From positions 158,688,437-158,752,436 of the forward strand of contig CM028379.1 of NCBI GenBank assembly GCA_013146195.2: 64,000 nucleotides of DNA, read 5' to 3'. Both the position numbers and the translations under genes were made by a program. Shown here piece after piece: positions 24,098 to 36,000 of this stretch (positions within the stretch are counted from its first letter, which is position 1; the number at the start of each line of letters is the position of its first letter). The notes beneath the pieces were generated by a model. It did no database searches, was not told the origin of the DNA, and saw only the letters and a list, made by a program, of their open reading frames with translations. This DNA is from Codonopsis lanceolata (lineage: Eukaryota; Streptophyta; Magnoliopsida; Asterales; Campanulaceae).

Positions 24098-27000
24098 TGG
24101 GGGGTGGTTGGAAGAGTGGGTGTACAATATAAATATATTAATTATGTTAAACGTCATTATTAATCTTAAGTATTTTATAATTATGTATGTAATTGATAAA
24201 ACAAAATTAGAAGAGAAAGTGAATAAGTTTTAGTATGGGTTCCCAAGTGGGCGCCCATTTAGCCCATCATAATTAATGTGCCCAAGTGGGCATGCCCATT
24301 TGTGCCCACTTAAAATTTTGGGTGTGCCCATACCCATTATTTATTGGGCGGTCTGGGCGGGCAAATGGGCACGGGCAAAAATTGCCACCTCTAATCTTGA
24401 CCAAGGCATCACACATGGCAAAGAGGGGCACAAAGATTACTAGAAGATCAGATGAAATATAAATTTTCTTGAGGTTGCTTTTGGAGACTTGTTTGATGAT
24501 GTTGCTCAATTATTTATCGAGTGAGAGGGCTATGAGCATCATGCTTTTGTGGATACAGAAGATATTCTGATTGCAAAATTATTTGATAAGGATGATATGC
24601 ATACGTTCGTATACGTTTGTGGCTGATAAGGAATGCCCACGTGGTATGTCAAGTGAGTGTTTGTTCGATATGGTGTGCCTATGCAGTATGTCAAGCAAGC
24701 TTCTGTTAGGAGTTCCAAGTAATATGGTGTGCCCATGTCCTATGCAAAGGGGGCTGTTCAGTTCTACTTTCTTTCAAGTTCTTGAGTCCTTTTCAATTAC
24801 GGAATTGTTCAAAGATTTTGAAGAATCAAAATTACGGAAGAACCTGTGCTAGTCAAAATATCTCTTCATTTGGCAAGGAGATAATCAAGTTTCTAGTATG
24901 AACTTAAGGACGAGTTCTTTTCAAGAACGGGTGTCTGATGTGGGACAAGATTGGAGCAGTCTATTATTAAGTTTGATTATTTTTACTATTTTTATAAATT
25001 TCGAATTTGTAATTAATAGGGTAGTATTTTTTTAATTAGAAGTAGATTTAGATCCCTAATTGATGAATTTAAAGTACTAGTTGGTTACTAGATAAGTTAG
25101 GACAGTTTTTTTTGGAAGTTATAACTTCCTTTCCAACCGCATTTTACCTTACAAATACAGGTTTGATGTCAATTACGAATTGTTCAGAAAATTGAATAAA
25201 GTTAGGGTTTAATCCTTTTCTTTTTTTTTTAGTGGATTCCAGTTGTTCGTTCCTACTTGTTTGTTCCTACTGGATTCTAGGATTAATAAGGTTTGACGTG
25301 TTCAACCTTAATTTAAAGGGTTTTCTCATAGTAAGAGCCCTTGATTAATCCTTCGGGTTTAATTTAAAACCTTTCCCCGTATCATTTTCATTTGTTATTT
25401 GTTGGACTTGTGTATCGTATCTTCAGTTAGTAGAAGTGATGGTTTTGTTCACAATTTATAGTTTTTGTTTAAAATCTGAACATCTGTTTATGTACAGGGT
25501 GATGATAAACAATTCGCTCTGCCCGTGAAGAAGCAGAGTGATATTTGTACAATAATGTACACCAGTGGAACAACTGGTGACCCTAAAGGTGTACTGATTT
25601 CCAATAAAAGCCTTGTTTCTCTTGTAGCTGCAGTCCACTGCCTGCTGTCTAGTGCAAATGAGGCGGTAATTACCTACCCTTTACTATTGACCACCACACT
25701 CATATGATGGAGAGTATAGCTGAAAACATGGGGAAACCATTTGATGATACGACCATTTATCACAATTTTCTAATAACTTTTCCCACATACCTGATTTTGA
25801 ATTTACAGCTGACTTCAAAGGATGTCTATCTTTCATTTCTTCCTCTGGCCCATATATTTGATCGGATTATTGAAGAATGTTTTATCAATCATGGAGCCTC
25901 GATAGGATTTTGGCGTGGGGTAAGATGACTATTCTCTCTCTCTCTACCCCCTTTCTCCCTTATGTGTGTTTGTATAATTAAGTATTCCATACAATAACTG
26001 GACCATTCTCATGTCCAGGATGCCAAACTTTTGATTGAAGACATTGGGGAGTTAAAGCCTACTATCTTTTGTGCTGTTCCACGGGTGCTAGATAGAATTT
26101 ATACAGGTTAGTTATCTTTTAAGTTTTTTCATGGACATATGTCACTGAGTGACGGGTGTCAAATCGTCAAAAATAATTTCCTATTTTCCCAAATAACGAG
26201 TATAGGGTAGTAGGGATCGTATCCACAGGGAACGTCGAATTTACTTCTCTTAAGAATTTATTTAGTAACCAAAACCGAGATTTTTTCTTAACTAGCTAAC
26301 TAAACTTGAATGAAGAAAAAATATGAATTTTTGTAAACTTAAAGAAAACAAACAATAATTAAACTAAATTAAATGCTGATAAAGGTCCAGTTAATGAACT
26401 GAAGTAGTTCCAAAAATTAGCTACTGATCATCGATTCCAACCCGACTCAATTGACTGCAAATAAACCAGTTATAGTTGTTGACAAACGCCTAACACCCAA
26501 TTTCTCCTTACGGATTCGATAATTAGGAGAAGCTCGCTAATTATACTCTAATCAAAAGACAACCCTCGAAACGCTCGAAAGATTTAATGTTTTGAAAGCT
26601 TTAAGATAAGAGAAACCCGGTTCTAGACAACGATATTAAAGTAATATAATTTAACCTAGATTAATCATTCTCGCAACACGGACCGAATATGCTTGTGATG
26701 CCTAAACGGTGTCACTTGCTACGTTAGAACCCGAAGACAATTACGGATCAACGGTTTCAACTAGCAATGGATTAAAATGCTTAACCAAAATCCGGGCCCT
26801 AGAAATTAATTAAACATACTAATCCTAAGTTACAATTCCTTTGCAACAAGAAAAATAGAGAATGACTAAATACTTGCCCCAAATTGAGACTTTGAACAAT
26901 AAAGAACACTAGGATCTCACAAGTAGCAATTTCGAAAAATACTACGGGTTCATTAATGAATAGAAGTTTTAGTCACAAAACATGACTAAAATTTACTTAC

Positions 27001-30000
27001 AACTAACGAAGAGAAACAACTTCACAAGTGTTGAAAGAAAGAAATTAACTTACCTATTGATCTGTAACCTAAATCTGATGTATTACAGGAGCGAGGGTGA
27101 GAGCGAAGGAGTGAGAGAGAGAGGAGAGAGAGAGAGTGCGTGTGGTGTGTGTGTCGAATCCGTGTGTCTTCCTTTGAGAGATCTCGCCCTTCCTTTATAG
27201 CTATCTCCCTTAATCGCCCACCATTTCCCCAAAAATAGAAGACACGATCTCTTGATTCTCATCCACAAACGGAACAGTTGAAGACCAATTCTTTTCCCAA
27301 CATTTACAACGTGTTTGGGAAAAGAAACTAATAAATAAAATGATAATTTTATTTACAGAACTGTCAAAAATGATCAATGTCTGAAATACCCTCTTCTAAC
27401 TCCTTCGCCTCGCAATGTGACGCATCGCTTTTTTTTCGCTACAAGATTTTCTCGGGTTAGCAAATGCCCATTCGGTACTTGACTTTTTTGCAAAATCTGC
27501 CTTTGCTCTATCTTTTCTTCCATCCAGCTTCCTTAAGACATGTGAACACCAATGATGCAAAATACCAGTGAAAGTACAACATTTTACTTAAAATCATAGT
27601 GCAAAATCACAATAAATGTTGTACTTTATTTAAAGCTATCAAAATTCCCCCACACTTGAACCATGCTTGTCCTCAAGCATTTGGACCTTTCCTGAACATG
27701 CTTTCAACCAACCAACCAGAAAAAATTGATTCACATTGTTTAAAAACTTGGTATTTAATATGCATTCTCATTTTCAAGATCAAAAATCAAACCAAGTAAC
27801 TAGCATCCTATAATTTCTCCAAATTAAGATAACTCGCATGCACCTAAACTTTTTCACAACTTCTAATTATGCAAATCTCAACTGTTCTTACGGGTATCAC
27901 TCGAAGCACACAATTGTTTGAACAAGGGCCATGTATCATGAAACACTCAACTCACACAACAGAGTGACATTATCATATGCTTGCAACTTGATCAAATCTC
28001 CATCACTAAAAATGAGTTCATACACACCAATCAAAAGGACTTTTAAAGGGCTGTAACGGGGCTAAGGGTGTAAAAGGTAGGATAAAGGGAATAAAGAGGG
28101 TTAAAATGTCAAGAATATGCACAAAAACTACACATTATTACCAACTCTTCAGCGACATAAAACACCGACTACAAGCAACTAGGGTTCAACTCTAACAGAT
28201 TTGATGAACTGAATACACTTTGATAATTCATGCTCATCTGCCTTGGAAAGTACTATTACCCTTTCTTGAAAAGCAGCAACTTACTGAAACCAATATTTGT
28301 TTTTTTTCTTCTTTTTCTTTTTTCTCTTTTTTTTTTTTTTCTGAACTGCTGCTAACTTGTATTTCTTGTTTCTTAAGATTCAACTTCTGACTTACAAAAT
28401 ATGCTTAATACCAACACTTATCCATCACTTGTTGCTCTGAATTCACATGGTGTTTGTGCAATTCTTGACATGGGTTAAAGCAAAATGAGGTTAAAAAAGA
28501 AAGGCTACAGGCTAAATTTTATAAGGTTAAAACAAAGAAAATGGGCAAGGCTCAAAAAGGGTTAACTAGGGGAAAACATAATGTGGGTAGGGTAGAAAGA
28601 GAGCCAAAACATGGTTATTCCTAAGTGCCTTAATCCTATTGGTGCAATGACTCAATATGTGACCTCGACATGTATACAAGGTGCAAGTTCTAAAATGTTC
28701 ATCTGTTTGTGAGAATCACTCAAAAAAAAAAATGACTGAGAGCAAAGTATATGAAATGCTCTAATTAGGCTCAAAAGCTCACTTTGAAAGGCTAACAGTT
28801 GAAACTTGCAATTTTATCAGTTGAATGACACAGAGTATATATATTTAAAAAAAACATGTGTGTCAACCCAACTAGGAAAATTACACAATGCTAATCATTT
28901 GTCAAGATTATTTCACTACAACATGAGAAAATGCATATCAAATACCCAGTTTCACAACAATGCAAAAAAAATTTTTTTACCAACCTTTCAAACCTAAACA
29001 TGTTCAGATCGCCAAGCTTAAAACCGCATCAAAATTTTTTCATCAAAACCACCCAATCCGCACAATTTACAACCTCCAAAATCCCCCACACTTAAACTAA
29101 ACAGTTGTCCTCACCGTATATACAACAAAAGATGCAAAACAGACAAAGTAGCAAAAATTATGAATGTATGAAAGAGGGATACCGCCTTTTTGATTGAAAA
29201 TTGATGTGGCCTCCTAATTGATTCTTTGGATCGCTTGCTCATGAACCCGCCGGCGCTTCCTACTGCAAGAGGCTTCAAAGAAGCCGCCAAATGAAAAATT
29301 GGCAATGGTTCCACGATGGGTGAGGGCGTAGTAGGTCCGGGAGGAACGATGGACCGACAGATGTAGGGGCTCGCTACCGGTATTGCAGAGGTTGGAGGAG
29401 GGGTCAAGCTTGAGAGTGCGATGGAGGAGAGGAGGTGGAATGAGTACCGAGGTCAAGGCTCTGGGCGCGGGACATAAGCACCGTCCGAACTTAAAGAAGG
29501 AGTAGAAGGTTGAACAGAGCCTGGCGGTGGCCGGGAGGCAGCGGTGGCCGAACGCATTGAGCCGGCGGAAGAATTGATGAAGAATCGAAGAATCGAAGAA
29601 GAAATCTCCACGGTCGCTTGCTTGCTTGGGCGGGCGCCTTAGAGCCATGGCTTGGCCGAGCACTTTGTTGCTTAGAGCCATGGCCTAATGAAGAAGCTTG
29701 GAAGGAGACGGGTTTGGAGAAGAGATCGCTTTGAGAATTGGAAACGGCAAGTAACAATCCCAAATGAAATTAGGATTTTTACCCCTTTCCTAATTTTACT
29801 GTTCACCCGCTTTCCCCCTAACTTTCAAAAATTAACTGTTAGCCCCATTGTTGCCTTGCACTTCTCAAACTTCTGTATCTCTTCAAAAATAAAGCCTGCT
29901 GCTACACACATTTAGTACAGAACAAATTTTTTTCTTCCATTTCCAAGATCCAACACTTGCTGCAACAAAAACAAAACTAAAAACAAAATGAAAATAACAA

Positions 30001-33000
30001 GAAAACAAATTTAACCTAGAAAAACAGGAAATTAAAGCATTAAAATTATTGGGTTGCCTCCCAACTAGCGCCGCTATTTAACGTCTGTAGCTAGACCCAA
30101 TACCCATTATTCCTACAACTCGGTCAAATTATTACCAATGATAACCAAGCAATGGAGGAAGAATTTTTTCACTTGAAATCGGTAATGGAAAAGAAGGAAA
30201 ATCAAACCTTGGTGTTACATCCGGTGTGGAATAGAGTGCCATAAAATTTTCATGCACCTCCTCATTGCTTTGGAAATGCACATCTTTTTCTGTCACTAAT
30301 TCCAACTTCATTTTATTTGCACACAGTTCCTTAAGAAACATAGAATGATGAGGCACTTCCCTTATGACATCCATGATAGGAATGTTAATCTCAACCTTAC
30401 GGAAGGTCTCTAAAATTTCCTTCTCATCCTCTTCTTCCTTAGCGAATCTGCCTGGAAAAGGTGGGAGAATAACAATTTTCTCACTTTGTTTAATGAATTC
30501 TCCACCTTCATTACTTGGCGACCCCACATTTTGCACAACTTCTTCCTTGCTGCAATCAACATGCCCATTTTTCTGTTCAACTTGATTCGCTTCCAGCTTG
30601 CTCACAGATACGACTAACTGAGAAATCTGATTTTTAAGAGATTTAATGCTAGCCTTGGTCTCTAATCTTTCTTGCTGTTGAGTCTCTATCTTGCTGAACT
30701 GATTCAGCTAAACTTTTGATTAGACCCTCCAATGATGTGCTGGAACCGGTAGTGGGTTGAACGGATGGAGGAGGTGAGAACGGATAATTCTGTTGCAGAA
30801 ATATCGGTTGCCCTTCTTGATTTTCGCAACTGAAATTTGGTTGATCCCACCATCCTGGATTGTAGCTATTGGAATAAGGATCATGGTCATCATGAGTTTG
30901 TCCCGGAAATCCTCCCATTGCCATGGCGTGTTGCATATTATCTTGCCATGGAGGATAATAATTTGCAACATGTCTAGCAACCAACGAATTTCTACAAACT
31001 TGAGCCTTTGATACCTGATTTACAAGAAACTTATCCACCAGAGAAGTCAATGCATTCAATCTTTGATCAATATAACTAGAATTTACCTCATTCCCTAGTC
31101 GTGGAAAGTTATCGTGTCTACTTCCAAATTGTTGTGCATAGAAAGCCATAACAAAATAAAATTCTTAAAAAGAAATAAATAACAAAACCGTTCCCCGGCA
31201 ACGGCGCCAAAATTTGACGGGTGTCAAATCGTCAAAAATAATTTCCTATTTTCCCAAATAACGAGTATAGGGTAGTAGGGATCGTATCCACAGGGAACGT
31301 CGAATTTACTTCTCTTAAGAATTTATTTAGTAACCAAAACCGAGATTTTTTCTTAACTAGCTAACTAAACTTGAATGAAGAAAAAATATGAATTTTTGTA
31401 AACTTAAAGAAAACAAACAATAATTAAACTAAATTAAATGCTGATAAAGGTCCTTAATGAACTGAAGTAGTTCCAAAATTAGCTCGATCATCGATTCCAA
31501 CCCGACTCAATTGACTGCAAATAAACCAGTTATAGTTGTTGACAAACGCCTAACACCCAATTTCTCCTTACGGATTCGATAATTAGGAGAAGCTCGCTAA
31601 TTATACTCTAATCAAAAGACAACCCTCGAAACGCTCGAAAGATTTAATGTTTTGAAAGCTTTAAGATAAGAGAAACCCGGTTCTAGACAACGATATTAAA
31701 GTAATATAATTTAACCTAGATTAATCATTCTCGCAACACGGACCGAATATGCTTGTGATGCCTAAACGGTGTGTCACTTGCTACTCTGTTAGAACCCGAA
31801 GACAATTACGGATCAACGGTTCTCAACTAGCAATGGATTAAAATGCTTAACCAAAATCTGGGCCCTAGAAATTAATTAAACATACTAATCCTAAGTTACA
31901 ATTCCTTTGCAACAAGAAAAATAGAGAACGACTAAATACTTGCCCCAAATTGAGACTTTGAACAGTAAAGAACACTAAGGATCTCACAGTAGCAATTTCT
32001 GAAAAATACTACGGGTTCATTAACTGGAATAGAAGTTTTAGTCACAAAACATGACTAAAATTTACTTACAACTAACGAAGAGAAACAACTTCACAAGTGT
32101 TGAAAGAAAGAAATTAACTTACCTATTGATCTGTAACCTAAATCTGATGTATTACAGGGAGTGAGGGTGAGAGAGCGAAGGAGTGAGAGAGAGGGAGAGA
32201 GAGAGAGAGTGCGTGTGGTGTGTGTGTCGAATCCGTGTGTCTTCCTTTGAGAGATCTCGCCCCCTTCCTTTATAGCTATCTCCCTTAACTGCTCCAGCCA
32301 TTTCCCCCAAAAATAGAAGACACGATCTCTTGATTCTTCATCCACAAACGGAACAGTTGAAGACCAATTCTTTTCCCAACATTTACAACGTGTTTGGGAA
32401 AAGAAACTAATAAATAAAATGATAATTTTATTTACAGAACTGTCAAAAATGATCAATGTCTGAAATACCCTCTTCTAACTCCTTCAGTCTCGTAACAGGA
32501 CGTACTCTGTTTTTTCGTTTCTGCTACAGTATCTTCTGGGTTAGCAAATGCCCATTCGGTACTTGACTTTTTTGCAAAATCTGCCTTTGCTCTATCTTTT
32601 CTTCCATCCAGCTTCCTTAAGACATGTGAACACCAATGATGCAAAATACCAGTGAAAGTACAACATTTTACTTAAAATCATAGTGCAAAATCACAATAAA
32701 TGTTGTACTTTATTTAAAGCTATCACTGAGCTTGTTTGTGCCTTTCTTTTTTACACAGTGGAGGAATATTTTCAGTTGTGTGATATTATAACTATTCTTG
32801 CTACCCACACTAATGACTCTCCTGTACTATTTTGATCCCCCTTGCAGCATTAAGAAGAGGCATATTATACTCGATTGCTACTTTTACTCCTTGGGGAATA
32901 TTTTTTTTGATAAGTAATAATTGTATTAATTACTGTGCCTAATCAAGAGGCACATCCTTATACACAAGACGTATACAAAAACACAGGAACATCTAGACTA

Positions 33001-36000
33001 ATTGTTGTCCACCATATTAACAAAAAAGTTTCCATCAATTGAATTTGACTCCGAACTCCAAAAGCTAAGAAGCTGGAAGGCATTCTTTTTAACCTGATCT
33101 AAACTCGGCTCTCCATTTTCGAAAGCTCTTAGGTTCCTTTCCTTCCTAATACTCCACCAGGTTCCCCTCCAGATTATGGTCAAATCCTACTTCTTGGCCT
33201 TGGGTAATCAGGATAGAGGCTTGTTCCCCTGGAAAACTATTTGGAAGTCGAAAGTTCCAGCAAGGGTGGCTTTTTTTGCTTGGGAGGCAGCCAATGATGC
33301 TATTCTCACGGGTGATAATTTGCGGAGACGTGGCATAGTATATGTGAATAGGTACTTAATGTGTAGAGGGGATGGTGAGAGTGTGACCCATCTTTTGCTT
33401 CATTGTATAGTGGTGAGGGAATTGTGGAGTTTGATTTTTGGCCTTTGTAATCTATCCTGGGTGATGCCTGACTCTCTCAAGGATTTATTTTCCTGCTAGT
33501 CTTTGTATCAGAAGGGGAAGGGAGATTTCATTTGGAACCTTATTCCCTTGGGAGTCGGCTGGGTAATATGGAAGGAGAGGAATAGAAGAGTTTTTGACAA
33601 TGAGGAGAGGTCTGTTTCTGCTTTGAAGAATGATCTTCTTCATTTGCTGTTCTTTTGGTGCGCAGATTCAGTTGGGATTTCTGTCAACTCTTTTGTAGAG
33701 TTTATGGATAGCTTTCGTATTCCGTAATTTATTGTGTTTACTCCCGGTGTACAAAGGACGCCGCACCTATTTTGCGGCCTTTTGTCTATAATACATTAAT
33801 ACTCTTTACTTATCAAAAAAAAAAAAATTTGCCATAGGAGCATTCTCCCAAAGAATATTCTTTCTCCTCCGTTTACACAAAGACCACCCTCTAAGCATCT
33901 CTACTACAGTTCTAGGCATAACCCACGAGACATCCACTAATTGAAAAATTGCGTTTCATAGCTCCTTCGCTACATCATAGTGCAACAATAAGTGATTGGT
34001 AGTCTCCTTGTCCTTTGTACACATGTAGCACCCATTGACATAGATCCTTTTCCGAGCTCTGAAATTATCACCTGTTAAGATAGCCTCCCTAGCTGCCTCC
34101 CATGTAAAAAATGCTACTCGCTTGGGAACCTCCGATTTCCAAATAGCTTCCCAAGGGAAATTGTTCATGTCACTAACACACAAGGAAGAATAAACAGATT
34201 TAACACTGAATTTCCTACTCTTGGAAGTTGGAACCATCCCAGACCACCATATAAGATTCCGCTCCTTCCCTTGTCTCTTAAATGCATAAAGTTTCTCGAA
34301 AAATAGAGCTACTTCACCAATCTCCCAATCATATATAACCTTCTCTGAAACGAAGGGATCCAAGTATCAATAACAAACATTGAGATCACCATTTCCTCCC
34401 TATTAACCGCCGCACATCAAAGAATTTCATCTCTGCACCATTTGTCAAGCCAAAACCTAACATGATCCCAGCTTCCTACTTCAAAGGAAATACTTCGGCG
34501 AAACTCATCCCGACCCTTCATTATACCTTTCCATACGCCTATCCTCTACGAACAAGTGACCGCCTTGGGGAAACGAGCCTTTTCCTCCACAACGCTTCTC
34601 TATCCACAAGGAATCTCCACAGCCATTTACCTTTCAGGGCACAGTTGAATTTCCTCAAATTTTTGACCCCCAATCCTCCCCTACTCACCATAGAGAACGC
34701 CAATCCCCAATCCGCCAGGTGATACTTCCGATCCTTCTCGTTCCCCTCCATAAAATCCTTTTCAAATTTCTCGATCCTCTGCCACTGAAACAGGGATCAT
34801 AAATAATGATAGAAAATAAGTGGGCAGATTGGATAATGTACTTTTTATCAATGCCATTCTCCCACCCTTCGAAAGATATTGTTTCCTCCAACCCGGCAAT
34901 CTTCTCTCATAATGTTCAATGATTGAGCTCCACATAGCCACATTCTTGAACGGCACACCCAACGGAGGACCAATACGTTGTGGGAAGACTATCAGCTTCA
35001 CATCCAAAAAAAGAAGTCAAATCCCCCAAATTATCCACCTCACCCACTGGAATAATTTCACTCTTAGCAACATTTATCTTCAGACCCGACCTGATGCCTC
35101 TTGAAAAAAATAAGAGAACCAATCAGATGTAGCTTAACTGAGATCTATTTGCCTCACAAAAAACAAGAGTGTCATTGGCAAATAACAAGTGAGATATGGA
35201 AACATTAGGAGCAACATCGTTGACCGCCTTGAACCCCCGAAGAAACCTATCTCCCACAGCCTTATCGAGGAGCCGACTCAATCCTTCCAATCATCCATCA
35301 CCACAATGAAAAGAAAAAGAGAAAGTGGATCCCCTAGACGGAAGCCTCTCGAGCTCTAGAAAAAGCCCGTTGGTTCCCCATTTATCAGTATTGAGAATCT
35401 TACCGATGATATATTATAATACACCCACTTCCTCCACTTCTCAGCATGACCCATCCTAGAAAGGATATAGATCAGAAAGTCTCACTCTACATGATCATAG
35501 GCCTTCTCAATGTCCAATTCGCAAAGCAACCCCGGCACCCCACTTCTAACCTTGGCATCCAACGCCTCATTAGGCATTAGCTATCAAAGCTGCATCCAGA
35601 ATTTGTCTGTCTCCCACAAAAGCATGTTGAGACTCTAATATCACCTCCCCTATATCCCTCTTCAACCAGGAAGACAACACCTTAGCTATGATCTTGTAAA
35701 TACCCCCTACCACACTAATGGGTCTAAAATTTCTACTCCTTTCTCTTAGGGATAACCGGATAAGAGCTATGAAAGAGGCATTGAGGCTTTTTTCGAAATT
35801 TTCCTCCTTAAAAAAAGAGTGAAACACCTCCATTTTTTTAATTATTATTTTTTGATAAGGAAAACCTCCATAATATCTGCCTTGACTATCTCCCAGCGAA
35901 AAAAAGGCTAAAGAAAACCCATCAGGATCCAGAGCTTTGTCTCCCCACAATCTTCTCAAAGCTGCTTCGACTTCCTCTTCGCTGAAGTTCTGCTCTAGAA

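Larger units (their letters stand above)
22491..25384 (+). mobile_element. Non-autonomous LTR retrotransposon in LACS intron 8
   Basis: LTRs lie at 22491-22942 and 24936-25384 (about 450 bp each), both starting TGATGTGGGACAAG and ending CCCGTATCA. The left LTR is followed at 22945 by TGGTATCAGAGC, the initiator-tRNA-Met primer site, so the element reads with the gene. The sequence TTTTCA flanks both sides as a target duplication. After removing the nested hAT element, only about 0.7 kb of interior remains. It has an ATG-led gag-like start near 22975 and, just before the right LTR, the tail GGACGAGTTCTTTTCAAG typical of the end of plant gypsy pol. Most of gag-pol is deleted. Superfamily assignment (gypsy/chromovirus-like) is an inference from that tail. 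Confidence 0.85.
26150..32725 (-). mobile_element. Gag-only Ty3-gypsy (Athila/Tat-like) element, TR-GAG type, in LACS intron 11
   Basis: LTRs at 26150-27641 and 31215-32725 (about 1.5 kb) are flanked by a perfect 5-bp duplication, CTGAG (26145-26149 and 32726-32730). The minus orientation is set by the primer site TGGCGCCGTTGCCGGGGA (31192-31209, complement), next to the right LTR, and by a G-rich polypurine tract, TGTGGGGGAATTT (27642-27654, complement), next to the left. The 3.6-kb interior encodes only the C-terminal part of gag, in two frames. There is no protease, reverse transcriptase or integrase. It therefore depended on a related autonomous element. Insertion is antisense to the host gene. 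Confidence 0.93.

Noticed and set aside
23717..24233. ORFs of 148 and 68 aa with Val-Cys repeats
   Set aside because: They read through the (TG)n tract within the hAT element; no protein family is recognisable.
30364..30585. Plus-strand Ser-rich ORF in intron 11
   Set aside because: Antisense shadow of the gag fragment on the minus strand.
33176..33727. Independent host gene for a zinc-finger/reverse-transcriptase-like protein in the LACS intron
   Set aside because: It is the zf-RVT end of a truncated LINE with its own 3' UTR and poly-A, and homologous sequence in the surrounding LINE.
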